DNA of 64,000 nt, taken from NCBI RefSeq assembly GCF_900111005.1, contig NZ_FOFV01000005.1, positions 310,001-374,000 on the forward strand. Reading direction: 5' to 3'. Positions within the stretch are counted from its first letter, which is position 1. Every line of letters starts with the position of its first letter. A model generated the notes under the pieces. It was not told where the DNA came from and made no database searches. It saw only the letters and a program-made list of their open reading frames with translations. The stretch is from Lentzea albida. Its GTDB lineage: Bacteria > Actinomycetota > Actinomycetes > Mycobacteriales > Pseudonocardiaceae. A program made the translations under genes and the position numbers. Positions 43,442 to 51,726 of the stretch are shown piece by piece.

Positions 43442-44181
43442 CAACGGCACCAGATCACCTCGACGTCGCCGCCTACGTGCTCGGCATCCTCGATGCCGAT
43501 GAGGTGGAGGCGTTCGAGAACCACCTGACCGAGTGTCGGCGGTGCGCGCTCGACCTGCGCGACTTCGCGGTGGTGCCGGACCTCATCGACGAGGCCGACG
43601 CCGGCGGGATGCTGCGCGGAACGGCCCCGGAACGCCCCGACGGCAAGTCGGTGCGGGTCATGCTCGACGCCGTCGCCGCGCGCAGGAAGCGCCGACGGTG
43701 GTTCGTCGCCCAGGGCGTCGCGGCCGCCGCCGCCGGCGTCGTGGCGGTGACGGCCGTGGTCACGACGCTCGTCGTGCGCGGCAGCGATGAAGGTTCGAAC
43801 CAGGCGGCACCCCAGAACCCCGGCACGTCGACGTCGCAGACGAGGGTGGCGAACAACTCCTCCGACAAGTCGATGGAGCTCAAGCACCAGGACCCGAACA
43901 GCGGCGTCGGCACGAAGATCACCGCGTCCGACGAGCCGTCCGGGACGGCGATGGACATCGAGATCTCCGGCATGGCGGGCCCCGGCAGGGGATCGCTCGT
44001 CGCCGTCGGACGGGCGGGCCGCGTCGCGCAGGTCACGTCCTGGTACGCCCCGGAACCGGTGGCAGGGGACAAGAAGACCATCAAGCTGGCCGCCAACGTG
44101 GCCATGCGGTGGCACGAGATCGCGACGTTCCGGATCGTCGACGAGAACGGCAAGACGCTGCTCGAGGTCGTCGCTTCCTGA
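43438..44181 (+). CDS. Membrane anti-sigma factor (RskA-like)
   Basis: A 247-residue single-pass protein. The cytoplasmic ZAS domain shows the zinc motif His29-x3-Cys33-x2-Cys36 (ENHLTECRRC), there is a transmembrane helix at about 88-112 (AQGVAAAAAGVVAVTAVVTT), and the outer RskA-type domain (about 150-247) ends AMRWHEIATFRIVDENG. It sequesters the sigma factor until an envelope, probably redox, signal triggers its proteolysis. Translation is coupled to the sigma gene. Confidence 0.92.
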   Translation: MTTAPDHLDVAAYVLGILDADEVEAFENHLTECRRCALDLRDFAVVPDLIDEADAGGMLRGTAPERPDGKSVRVMLDAVAARRKRRRWFVAQGVAAAAAGVVAVTAVVTTLVVRGSDEGSNQAAPQNPGTSTSQTRVANNSSDKSMELKHQDPNSGVGTKITASDEPSGTAMDIEISGMAGPGRGSLVAVGRAGRVAQVTSWYAPEPVAGDKKTIKLAANVAMRWHEIATFRIVDENGKTLLEVVAS

Positions 44182-44265
44182 CCTTTCCCGGCACCAGACC
44201 GCTGCCCCCATCGGATCCGTGAGATCCTGTGGGGGCAGTTGTCGTTCGAGGGGAAGGCTGTCTAC

Positions 44266-44673
44266 GTGGCGATTGGCCCGTCAGCGGTCGAGCGCTGGCT
44301 CGATCTGTCCACAGAGGAGCTGCGCGTGCAGGTCTCGCGGCTCGTCTCCGCCCGGCTCCCGGGTGATCACGCTGTGTGGCAGGCGATTCGGCGTCATCCA
44401 GCACTGGTCCCCCGCATCCGCGGTGTCCTCTCCGGACTCGCGGCCACGGCGGCCGGTTCCAAGGACGAGGCCATGCAGAAGGTCTGGATCTCCAAGGCGC
44501 GCGCCGCCCTGGACCAGACCGCGGCCGCGCCGGTGAAGGCGGCGCCGAAGCCGGTGGTTGAAGAGGTGCCCGCGGAGGAACCCGAAGCGGTGATCGAGCT
44601 GCGGGAGCCGGAGCCGCAGCAGAGGCAACCGCACAGGGCCGTGCCGACGATGCTCTTCCAGGAGCCGAGCTAG
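44266..44673 (+). CDS. Conserved-looking hypothetical protein
   Basis: A 135-residue protein of no family I recognise. Residues 1-85 look like a compact helical domain (IGPSAVERWLDLSTEELRVQ, RIRGVLSGLAATAAGSKDEA); residues 88-135 are Pro/Glu-rich and probably disordered. The GTG at 44266 was preferred over the TTG at 44239 because GGGAAGG lies nine bases upstream. It has no signal peptide. It stands alone downstream of the anti-sigma gene, so it might share that transcript. Confidence 0.6.
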   Translation: MAIGPSAVERWLDLSTEELRVQVSRLVSARLPGDHAVWQAIRRHPALVPRIRGVLSGLAATAAGSKDEAMQKVWISKARAALDQTAAAPVKAAPKPVVEEVPAEEPEAVIELREPEPQQRQPHRAVPTMLFQEPS

Positions 44674-44828
44674 CCGGTGCGACAGGAGGCGTAGGTGGAG
44701 CGTTCAGGTGGGGAGGGACGCCCTCGCGGCTCCGGCCCGCACGTCCACCACGACGACGCGGGAGCGGTGCCACGATCCGTCCGCGAACCCGCCCGCCGCG
44801 TTTCGAGTCACTAGGGAGCCCAGCACAG

Positions 44829-45299
44829 ATGGTCGTCCTCGGATCGCTCGTCTCGTTGTCCGGTCTGCTGATCCTGCTGCTCCGCGACGCCCCTCTAGGC
44901 GGCCTGAGCCCTGCCGTCGCCGGCTGGGTGATGATCCCGCTGGGTCTGGTGTTCGCGGGGCTCGGCGTGCTGCGCAACCGCCGCAAGCGCGCCCAGAACG
45001 GTCCCGGCCCGGTCGGCAACCCGATCGCGCGCCTGAAGGCGTTGCCGCGGCTGTTCAGGACGTGGCGGAGCGGGAAGTACCCCGAGCTGCCGCGCAGCCA
45101 GGTGCTGATGTGGGCGGTGGCACTGGTCTACCTCGTGTCGCCGATCGACGTCCTGCCGGAGTTCCTTCCGGTGATCGGCGTGACCGACGACGCGGGTGTC
45201 CTCGTGTGGCTGCTCAGCAGCCTTTCGATCGCCTCAGGCTCGTACCTGCGCTGGGAGAAGGGCCATGGCGACACGGGTCGCGGGATCGAGGCCCCGTGA
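44829..45299 (+). CDS. DUF1232/YkvA-type membrane protein
   Basis: A 156-residue protein with a hydrophobic N-terminal pair of helices (about 3-50) and the DUF1232 motif in the C-terminal half (WAVALVYLVSPIDVLPEFLP, then VIGVTDDAGVLVWLL). DUF1232 proteins are small membrane proteins of unknown function. The ATG at 44829 follows GGGAGCC. The 3' end overlaps the convergent acetyltransferase by 66 bases. The 155 bases before it hold one short frame (44695-44814) with a good ribosome site but atypical codons. Confidence 0.85.
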   Translation: MVVLGSLVSLSGLLILLLRDAPLGGLSPAVAGWVMIPLGLVFAGLGVLRNRRKRAQNGPGPVGNPIARLKALPRLFRTWRSGKYPELPRSQVLMWAVALVYLVSPIDVLPEFLPVIGVTDDAGVLVWLLSSLSIASGSYLRWEKGHGDTGRGIEAP

Positions 45300-45731
45300 G
45301 GCCTCCTCGCGCATGATCTCGGCCAGGCCGGGCGAGACGTCCGCCACGGCCTGGAAGCCGAGGCGTTCGTAGTACGGCGCGTTCCACGGGATGTCGCGGA
45401 ACGTGGTCAGCGTCACGGCGCGCTCGGCACGGGTGACGTGCTCGATGAGCGCAGCGCCGATCCCCTGACGTGCGTGCGAGGGGTGCACGCTCACCTGGTG
45501 GACGTGTGTGGCGCCGTCGACGTCCCCGACGGCGATGAACGCCACGGGCACGCCTTCCGCGCCGATCGCGACCCAGACCTCCTGTTCGGCGAGGTCCTCG
45601 AGGGACATCGGGTCGTCGTCGGCGATCTCGGGCATTCCGGCGTCTCGGAACGGTTCTCCGGACGCGATTTCGATCTGCTGGAGGTACGGCAGCTCGGCTG
45701 GTTGGGCGAGACGGATCAACACGCCCGTCAT
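45234..45731 (-). CDS. GNAT family N-acetyltransferase
   Basis: A 165-residue acetyltransferase. The acetyl-CoA loop is VSVHPSHARQGIGAALIEHV, followed by the typical C-terminal YYERLGFQAV. Substrate is unknown (amino, small-molecule or protein amines). ATG 45731 gives MTGVLIRLAQPAELPYLQQI, the standard N terminus. Its C-terminal 20 residues lie in the overlap with the DUF1232 gene. It is divergent from the signalling operon at 45785. Confidence 0.9.
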   Translation of the reverse strand: MTGVLIRLAQPAELPYLQQIEIASGEPFRDAGMPEIADDDPMSLEDLAEQEVWVAIGAEGVPVAFIAVGDVDGATHVHQVSVHPSHARQGIGAALIEHVTRAERAVTLTTFRDIPWNAPYYERLGFQAVADVSPGLAEIMREEASRGLDPATRVAMALLPAQVRA

Positions 45732-45784
45732 CCTGGTAGGTCGGACGCGTACCTTCCAGCCCGATAACGTTAAAGTCCGACTTG

Positions 45785-46930
45785 ATGCGAACCAAGACAG
45801 TGCGCGTCCTCCTGGTCGAGGACGACGATGGCGACGCGGTGCTCGTGGAGGCACTGCTGGAAGAGGCGAACGCGCCGTTCGTGCTGTCGCGCGCCGGCAC
45901 GCTCGCCGAGGCGGAGCAGATGCTCTCCGACGCCGAGTGCGTGCTGCTCGACCTCGGTCTGCCCGACTCACAGGGGCTCACCGGCCTGCACAGGCTGCTC
46001 GCCAAGCAGAACGCGCCGGCGATCCTGGTGCTGACCGGCCTCGACGACGAGCGCGAGGGCATCGACGCGGTCGCCGCGGGTGCCGAGGACTACCTCATCA
46101 AGGGCAAGGTCGACGGCGAGCTGCTGCTGCGCGGCGTCCGGTACGCGGTCGAACGCCGCCGCGCCGAGGACGCCCAGCGCAAGCTCCGCGAGGCGGAGCT
46201 GATCGCCGCCGAACGGGCCAGGCTCGAACGCGGCCTGCTGCCTCCCCCGCTGCTGCAGAACTCGGACGTCGACCTGGAGGTCCGCTACCAGCCCGGTGGC
46301 CAGCGGATGCTGCTCGGCGGCGACTTCTACGACGCGGTCGGCCTGCCGGACGGCACCGTGCACGCGATCATCGGTGACGTCTGCGGCCACGGCCCGGACG
46401 AGGCCGCACTGGGCGTCTGCCTGCGGATCGCGTGGCGCGCGCTGGTGCTCGCGGGCGAACCGGCGGAGAAGGTGCTCAAGACGCTCGACCAGGTCCTCGT
46501 CGCCGAACGGCACGGCGAGGGCATCTTCACCACGGCCTGCATGGTCACGGTGTCGCCGGACCGCCGCTCGGCCCGCTACTTCCTCGCGGGGCACCCCGAG
46601 CCGCTGATGATGGTCGGCAGGCAGATCGTGGACCTGCCGAAGTCGAAGATCGGCGTGCCGCTGGGCGTGCTGACGGACTACGCGTGGACCGGTGTGGACG
46701 TGCCGCTGCCGTCCGGCTGGTCGCTCGCCTGCTACACGGATGGACTGATCGAGGGCCGGGTACCCGACGACGTCGACCGCCTCGGTGTCGAACGCCTGTG
46801 CGAGATCCTGGGCAGACACCTGCAGGACGGCCCCAACTGGATGGACTCGGTCATCGCGGAGGTGACGGAGCTCAACGGCGGGGCGCTCGACGACGACGTG
46901 GCCATCCTGCTGCTGAAGGACGGAAAGTGA
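45785..46930 (+). CDS. Response regulator with PP2C-type phosphatase output
   Basis: A 381-residue regulator: receiver domain (1-125, phospho-acceptor Asp56 in LLDLGLPDSQG, Lys in DYLIKGKVD), a coiled linker (130-165, ERRRAEDAQRKLREAELIAA) and a SpoIIE/PP2C phosphatase (about 175-380, GGDFYDAVGL, GDVCGHGPDEA, DDDVAILLLK). Such proteins dephosphorylate anti-anti-sigma factors and so switch stress sigma factors. TAAAGT nine bases before the ATG suggests a leaderless message. First gene of a three-gene operon, coupled to the kinase by GTGA. Confidence 0.93.
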   Translation: MRTKTVRVLLVEDDDGDAVLVEALLEEANAPFVLSRAGTLAEAEQMLSDAECVLLDLGLPDSQGLTGLHRLLAKQNAPAILVLTGLDDEREGIDAVAAGAEDYLIKGKVDGELLLRGVRYAVERRRAEDAQRKLREAELIAAERARLERGLLPPPLLQNSDVDLEVRYQPGGQRMLLGGDFYDAVGLPDGTVHAIIGDVCGHGPDEAALGVCLRIAWRALVLAGEPAEKVLKTLDQVLVAERHGEGIFTTACMVTVSPDRRSARYFLAGHPEPLMMVGRQIVDLPKSKIGVPLGVLTDYAWTGVDVPLPSGWSLACYTDGLIEGRVPDDVDRLGVERLCEILGRHLQDGPNWMDSVIAEVTELNGGALDDDVAILLLKDGK

Positions 46931-48447
46931 ACCTGCCCCAACGGCTGCCGGCGAGCCGGCTGCTGGGCGTCATCGTGGTGGTCCTGCTGGCCATGACCGC
47001 GGTGGCGATCTCCTCCACGGTCGTCGCGCTCGACGCGCTCAGCTCCTCGCGGGCGCGGTCCGTCGACCGGATCGAACCCGCCGCACGCCGCGCGAACGAC
47101 CTGAACCGCGCCCTGCTCGACCAGGAGACCGGCGTGCGCGGTTTCACCCTGACCGGGCAGAACGACTTCCTGCAGCCCTACCGGGACGGTCAGGCGGCCG
47201 AGACCGAGGCCGCCAGGACCGTCGTCGACCTGGTCGGCGACGTGAACGGCCGGGTCGGCCGCATCCAGGAGCTGGCCGGCCGGTGGCGCTCCGAGTACGC
47301 CGAGCCGACCGTCGCCACCGTCCAGCAGTCCGGTCCCGCCTCGGGCACCGGGGTGACCATCGAACGCGGGAAGGTGCTGTTCGACGAGATCCGCGCGGAG
47401 ACGGCGGCACTGCAGTCCGACATCGGCGGGCTCGGCCGGGAAGCGCGCGCCAACCTCGACCGTGCGGCGAACGTGGTGTTGTGGCTGGTCATCGGCATGG
47501 GCGTGCTGCTGGTGGCGGTGATCGGCGGCCTGTCGCTGCTGCTGCACCGCCTGCTGATCGCGCCGCTCGCGAACCTCGCCGACCACACCCGGCAGGTGGC
47601 GTCCGGCGACTTCGAGCACGAGATCGACGCGGACGGCCCGCGCGAGACCGTGCAGCTCGGCGAGGACGTCGACGCGATGCGCCGCCGGATCGTGCAGGAG
47701 CTCGCGACGCTCGAGATGGCGAAGTCCGAGCTGCAGCGTTCGAACTCGGAGCTGGAGCAGTTCGCCTACGTCGCCTCGCACGACCTGCAGGAACCGCTGC
47801 GCAAGGTGGCGTCGTTCTGCCAGCTGCTGCAACGGCGCTACGGCGGCCAGCTCGACGAGCGCGCCGACCAGTACATCGGCTTCGCGGTGGACGGCGCCAA
47901 GCGCATGCAGGTGCTGATCAACGACCTGCTGGCGTTCTCCCGCGTCGGCCGCATGACCCGCGAGCTGATGGTGATCGACCTGAACGACCTCGTGCGCCAG
48001 GTCGTCGACAGCTACTCCGACCGCATCGAGGAGACCGGGGCGAGGCTCGACATCGCGGAGCTCCCCTCGGTGCGCGGTGAGGCGTCGCTGCTCAGCGCCG
48101 TCTTCCAGAACCTGATCAGCAACGCGCTCAAGTTCAAGGGCGACGAGGCACCGGTGATCAGCATCGCCGTGGAGCAGGACGGCGAGATGTGGAAGTTCAC
48201 GGTGCGTGACAACGGCATCGGGATCGAGCCGGAGTACGCTGACCGGATCTTCGTCATCTTCCAGCGCCTGCACCCGAAGGACGCGTATCCGGGCACGGGC
48301 ATCGGACTGGCGATGTGCCGGAAGATCGTCGAGTACCACGGCGGCACCATCTGGCTGAAGACCGATGTGGACTCCGGCACCACTTTTGAGTTCACCCTGC
48401 CCGTGGTACCCGAACTCGTCGCCCAAGCTGAGGAAGTACATGTCTGA
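46927..48447 (+). CDS. CHASE3-HAMP sensor histidine kinase
   Basis: A 506-residue membrane kinase: transmembrane helix 11-33, an extracytoplasmic CHASE3 domain (about 38-180), a second helix 183-207, HAMP (about 208-262), HisKA with His285 in [15 protein letters not shown], and HATPase_c ([33 protein letters not shown]). The [11 protein letters not shown] box is typical of phytochrome-like kinases whose partner is a stand-alone Rcp1-type receiver, as found directly downstream. It may also phosphorylate the receiver-phosphatase upstream. Confidence 0.95.
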   Translation: MNLPQRLPASRLLGVIVVVLLAMTAVAISSTVVALDALSSSRARSVDRIEPAARRANDLNRALLDQETGVRGFTLTGQNDFLQPYRDGQAAETEAARTVVDLVGDVNGRVGRIQELAGRWRSEYAEPTVATVQQSGPASGTGVTIERGKVLFDEIRAETAALQSDIGGLGREARANLDRAANVVLWLVIGMGVLLVAVIGGLSLLLHRLLIAPLANLADHTRQVASGDFEHEIDADGPRETVQLGEDVDAMRRRIVQELATLEMAKSELQRSNSELEQFAYVASHDLQEPLRKVASFCQLLQRRYGGQLDERADQYIGFAVDGAKRMQVLINDLLAFSRVGRMTRELMVIDLNDLVRQVVDSYSDRIEETGARLDIAELPSVRGEASLLSAVFQNLISNALKFKGDEAPVISIAVEQDGEMWKFTVRDNGIGIEPEYADRIFVIFQRLHPKDAYPGTGIGLAMCRKIVEYHGGTIWLKTDVDSGTTFEFTLPVVPELVAQAEEVHV

Positions 48448-48880
48448 GTCACCGCTGAACGTGATCGACGTCCTGCTCGTCGAGGACGACCCGGGCGATG
48501 CCCTGATGACGCAGGAGGCGTTCGAGCACCACAAGATCCGCAACCAGCTGCACGTGGTGAAGGACGGCGTGGAGGCGCTGGAGTTCCTGCGCCGCGAGGG
48601 CCAGTACGAGAACGCGCCGCGGCCGGGCCTGATCCTGCTCGACCTCAACCTGCCCCGCAAGGACGGCCGCGAGGTGCTGAGCGAGGTCAAGGCGGACGCC
48701 GAGCTGCGCTCGATCCCCGTCGTGGTGCTGACGACCTCCGAGGCGGAGGAGGACATCCTGCGCAGCTACAGCCTCTACGCAAACGCCTACGTGACGAAGC
48801 CGGTCGACTTCGACAGGTTCATCGAGGTCGTCCGGCAGATCGATGACTTCTTCGTCACCGTAGTGAAGCTGCCCCGCTGA
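48440..48880 (+). CDS. Single-domain response regulator (Rcp1-like)
   Basis: A 146-residue stand-alone receiver: [13 protein letters not shown] acidic pocket, phospho-acceptor Asp68 in [13 protein letters not shown], Thr in [13 protein letters not shown] and Lys in AYVTKPVDF. It has no output domain and resembles cyanobacterial Rcp1. It overlaps the kinase by 8 bases (AGGAAG upstream) and probably shuttles phosphate from it. The end overlaps the convergent zinc-finger regulator by 26 bases. Confidence 0.93.
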   Translation: MSESPLNVIDVLLVEDDPGDALMTQEAFEHHKIRNQLHVVKDGVEALEFLRREGQYENAPRPGLILLDLNLPRKDGREVLSEVKADAELRSIPVVVLTTSEAEEDILRSYSLYANAYVTKPVDFDRFIEVVRQIDDFFVTVVKLPR

Positions 48881-49295
48881 TCACGGCGGCACTGAAGTCC
48901 AGGCAGGAGCGGCAGATCTGCGCTTCCGCGCTTGAAAACACAGGCGCGGACTTGCTGCAGAACGAACAGTCGCCCACCTCGGCCACCTGGCCTTCCGAGA
49001 TGCACAGGTCGCAGATCAACGCGGCCGGTCCGGCCATCATCTTGCCGACGTCGGCGGCGCCACGTCCGCAGAACCAGCAGCGTTCGGTCCTCTTGGACTG
49101 TTCCACGATCTGATGAACGCGCTGATGACTCATGCTCAGCGCTTCCGCGATCTCGCGCATCGACCCACCGGCGCGGTGCAGCTTCAGCACGCTGTGGTGG
49201 TACACGGCTTTCGCGATGTCGGCCTGGTCTTGGGCAGCGGCGGAGGCGGTCCCCGCCTTCCGTGCCGCTGCCAGCAGTTCTTCGTCCAGCGTCAT
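48855..49295 (-). CDS. HTH regulator with ClpX-type zinc finger
   Basis: A 146-residue protein. Residues 43-68 form a helix-turn-helix ([20 protein letters not shown]). Residues 73-98 are a C4 zinc finger nearly identical in pattern to the N-terminal domain of ClpX ([20 protein letters not shown], with ICDLC), using Cys73, 76, 95, 98. A second Cys4 cluster (Cys110, 113, 128, 131; CSFC and CRSC) follows. In ClpX this finger dimerises and binds substrates and adaptors. Here it may link a repressor to ClpXP turnover or sense redox/zinc. Repeated TAGACGC sites lie just upstream, and TACGGT near the ATG suggests a leaderless message. Confidence 0.8.
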   Translation of the reverse strand: MTLDEELLAAARKAGTASAAAQDQADIAKAVYHHSVLKLHRAGGSMREIAEALSMSHQRVHQIVEQSKRTERCWFCGRGAADVGKMMAGPAALICDLCISEGQVAEVGDCSFCSKSAPVFSSAEAQICRSCLDFSAAVISGAASLR

Positions 49296-49310
49296 GCCGT
49301 CTACCGTAGC

Positions 49311-49356
49311 TAGACGCGTCTACCTGAGATAGACGCCGTCCAGGTGAAGTAGACGC
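49311..49356. promoter_or_regulatory. TAGACGC operator array
   Basis: TAGACGC occurs at 49311, 49330 and 49350, spaced 19 and 20 bases (about two helical turns). The first copy is half of the perfect palindrome TAGACGCGTCTA (49311-49322); GCGTCTA (49316-49322) and TAGACGC (49330-49336) form a second dyad. They lie upstream of the ClpX-finger regulator, probably its own operator. Confidence 0.65.
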
Positions 49357-49506
49357 TCAGTCGACGCTGCGGACGATCACCGGTTCGTCGTCGGCCTGCA
49401 CGACCCATTCCTGGGGCTCGCGGGGTTCAGGGAAGACCGGGGCCCAGATCCCCGTCCCACCGGGACGACGACCCTTCCTCAACTCGAATTCCTCTCGCGT
49501 GGTCAT
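49357..49506 (-). CDS. Small protein, 49 residues, coupled to PlsC
   Basis: A 49-residue protein (MTTREEFELRKGRRPGGTGI at the start, then WAPVFPEPREPQEWVVQADD) with no membrane segment. The start ATG overlaps the plsC-type stop codon as ATGA, so it is translationally coupled and the third gene of the metallo-beta-lactamase/acyltransferase operon. Its stop lies at the edge of the TAGACGC array of the next gene. No family recognised; the WAP..P.EP pattern and acidic end are the only marks. Confidence 0.55.
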   Translation of the reverse strand: MTTREEFELRKGRRPGGTGIWAPVFPEPREPQEWVVQADDEPVIVRSVD

Positions 49507-50228
49507 GCACTTCGGCTACCCGTCCCGGCGGAACGTATGCCTGTCAGCATGGTCGTGATGGCGTCCATGACCCTGCGCGTCGCCTCGTCGAGCACCGCCG
49601 CGGTGAGCTCGCGGCCGTAGAGGTCGGACAGGTCGACGGGCGCGCCCGCGACGACCTCGATCTTCTTGCGCGGCAACAACCTCGGCAGGAGGCTGCCCTT
49701 GGGCAGCAGGTCCTGGGTGCCCCACTCGGCGACCGGCACGACGGGCACGCGGGCCTCCAGCGCCATCCGCGCGACACCCGACTTGCCCTTCATCGGCCAG
49801 TTGTCGGGGTCCGTGGTGAACGTGCCCTCGGGGAACGCCATCACGCACTGACCCTCTCGCAACGCCTCCACGGCGGGCCTCAGCGCCTCCGAGGCCTTCA
49901 CCGTGCCGCGTTCGACCGGGATGTGGCCACCGGACCGCATGATCCAGCCGACGACCGGTGCTCGCCACAGGGAGGCCTTCGCGAGCACTCGCGGCACCCG
50001 GTTCGACATGAGCGCGAACACCACGGCCGCCACCGCGTCCGCGTTGGACAGGTGGTTGAACGCGAGGACCACACCGCCGTTGCCCGGCACGTGGTGCTTG
50101 CCCCGCACCCGCAGCCGCACGAACAGCACCACGAAGGGCCACAGCACGTCGATCGCCAGCGAGAACCAGAAGCCACGGCCCCTGCGGGGCATCTTCCAGG
50201 TCCAGGCGGCCAGCTCAAGCGGTCTCAC
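49503..50228 (-). CDS. 1-acyl-sn-glycerol-3-phosphate acyltransferase-like (PlsC family)
   Basis: A 241-residue acyltransferase. Motif I is FNHLSNAD with His59 and Asp64 (H-x4-D), motif III is FPEGTFT with Glu134, and an N-terminal amphipathic/hydrophobic segment (20-40) ties it to the membrane. It transfers acyl chains to lysophosphatidate or a related acceptor. GTG 50228 overlaps the upstream hydrolase stop (GTGA), and its own stop overlaps the following small gene, so three genes are coupled. Confidence 0.92.
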   Translation of the reverse strand: MRPLELAAWTWKMPRRGRGFWFSLAIDVLWPFVVLFVRLRVRGKHHVPGNGGVVLAFNHLSNADAVAAVVFALMSNRVPRVLAKASLWRAPVVGWIMRSGGHIPVERGTVKASEALRPAVEALREGQCVMAFPEGTFTTDPDNWPMKGKSGVARMALEARVPVVPVAEWGTQDLLPKGSLLPRLLPRKKIEVVAGAPVDLSDLYGRELTAAVLDEATRRVMDAITTMLTGIRSAGTGSRSA

Positions 50229-51214
50229 GCGGAGTATTCGAGCACGCCGGCGTTCAGAGTTCGGGTCAATTCGCCACGTTCGACCAGAACGTCGAGATGA
50301 GCGGCCGTCTCGCCGATCGCCAGCACCTGGTTGAACATGTCGAGGTCGTCGAAGCGGCGCTGGTGGCGCGTCCAGCCGATCTTGCGCGCGGTCTCGAACG
50401 CGCTGCCCGCCACGGCCTTGCCGATCTCCTCCAGGCGCTGCTCGTGGAAGTGCAGCAGCTCGTCGACGCGGGCGTGCGAGCTGTCGGTCACCTCGCCGTG
50501 CGCGGGCAGCAGCTTGAGGTCCGGCAGCTCGCGGGTGAGCCGCAGCGACGTCATGTAGTCACCCAGCGGCAGTTCGGGCCGCAACGGCTCGAAGCCGATC
50601 GACGGCGTGATGTGCGGCAGCACGTGGTCGCCGGAGAACAGCACCTTCGCGGTGTGGTCGACGAACACGACGTGCCCGCGCGTGTGCCCCGGCGTCGGGA
50701 TCACCTCGAGCCTGCGGTGCTCCAGGTCCACGGTGCTGCGGACGAGCCACTCGTCCGGCTCCTCGTAGTCGCGCAACGCGTCACCGCGGTCGACGTGGTG
50801 CATGATCTTGATCCACGTCTCGGCCAGCTCCGCGGCACCCCACTTGCGCAGGTCGGCGACGTGCTGGTCGTCCTGGCCGTGCAGCATGTGGTTCAGCGAC
50901 GGCTGCTCGCCGAGACCCAGCCCGATCCTGCTGCCGAACGTCCGGCGCAGCGACACGGCCATCGTGAAGTGGTCGCGGTGGACGTGCGTGATGAGGAACC
51001 GCTTGATGTCCTCGAAGCCCTTGTCCAGGGCGCCGAGGGCCGCTTCGAGCTGGGCCCTCGCCTCGTCCAGCGCCCAGCCGGAGTCGATCAGCACGAGGCC
51101 GTCGCCGTCCTCGATCGCGTAGACGTTCACCGCGCGCAGCCCGTCGTTCGGCAGCGGCAGCGGAATCCGGTGCACACCTGGTGCGACCTCGAACGCGCCC
51201 GGCTCACTCCACAC
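50225..51214 (-). CDS. Metallo-beta-lactamase-fold hydrolase
   Basis: A 329-residue MBL-fold protein. The metal motif is FLITHVHRDHFTMA, with further ligands in PTPGHTRGHVVFVD, FSGDHVLPHI and LPAHGE. It resembles the glyoxalase II-like MBL hydrolases of actinobacteria that act on thioesters or lactones; the C-terminal 80 residues form a helical extension. GTG 51214 was chosen because GAGGTGGG lies upstream; an in-frame TTG at 51244 is possible. It is the first gene of the operon with plsC-type and small-protein genes, which hints at a lipid or acyl-thioester substrate. Confidence 0.88.
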   Translation of the reverse strand: MWSEPGAFEVAPGVHRIPLPLPNDGLRAVNVYAIEDGDGLVLIDSGWALDEARAQLEAALGALDKGFEDIKRFLITHVHRDHFTMAVSLRRTFGSRIGLGLGEQPSLNHMLHGQDDQHVADLRKWGAAELAETWIKIMHHVDRGDALRDYEEPDEWLVRSTVDLEHRRLEVIPTPGHTRGHVVFVDHTAKVLFSGDHVLPHITPSIGFEPLRPELPLGDYMTSLRLTRELPDLKLLPAHGEVTDSSHARVDELLHFHEQRLEEIGKAVAGSAFETARKIGWTRHQRRFDDLDMFNQVLAIGETAAHLDVLVERGELTRTLNAGVLEYSA

Positions 51215-51251
51215 GCTCGCCCACCTCGTCGTTAGCGACAGCAACTAATTC

Positions 51252-51521
51252 TTACCGGATGGTAACCCGGTATTCGGGGTGCTTGTCGATGTACTTCGCC
51301 ACGAACGGGCACAGCGGCGAGATCTTGATGTTCCGCGCCTTCACGTCGTCGAGCGCGAACTGCGCGAGCTTGCCGCCGAGGCCCTGGCCGGCGTACGCGT
51401 CGTCGACCTCGGTGTGCACGAGGGCGAGGACTCCCCCGACGTTCCGGTACTCCAGGAAGCCGGCGAGCTCGCCGTCGACGTGGATCTCGTAGCGGCTCTC
51501 GGCCTCGTTGTTGGTGACCAT
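51252..51521 (-). CDS. Small GNAT-like acetyltransferase (YjdJ type)
   Basis: An 89-residue minimal GNAT of the YjdJ/Gcn5-related group. It has LVHTEVDDAYAGQGLGGKLA (acetyl-CoA loop), then KISPLCPFVAKYIDKHPEYR, the hallmark C terminus with conserved Cys-Pro-Phe. The role is unknown; relatives are small-substrate acetyltransferases. ATG 51521 has GGAGAG nine bases upstream. It lies 37 bases ahead of the metallo-beta-lactamase gene on the same strand and may be co-transcribed. Confidence 0.9.
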   Translation of the reverse strand: MVTNNEAESRYEIHVDGELAGFLEYRNVGGVLALVHTEVDDAYAGQGLGGKLAQFALDDVKARNIKISPLCPFVAKYIDKHPEYRVTIR

Positions 51522-51726
51522 CTGGCGTGCTCTCCGTCCTCGTGGGCTCCACACGGCCGTGCGGTGCTTCCTGCTTCAACAGCCTTGCGGCGAGGATGTT
51601 CCGGCTCGCGCCGCCCGGACCCGTGGCCGGTACGACGATCACCGTAGCGCGCCGCGGCGGGCCCCGTCGGGCGCGAGTTCGATCTCGGTCCGCCACCCCC
51701 GGCGCCGACGATGGAAAATGGCGGTC

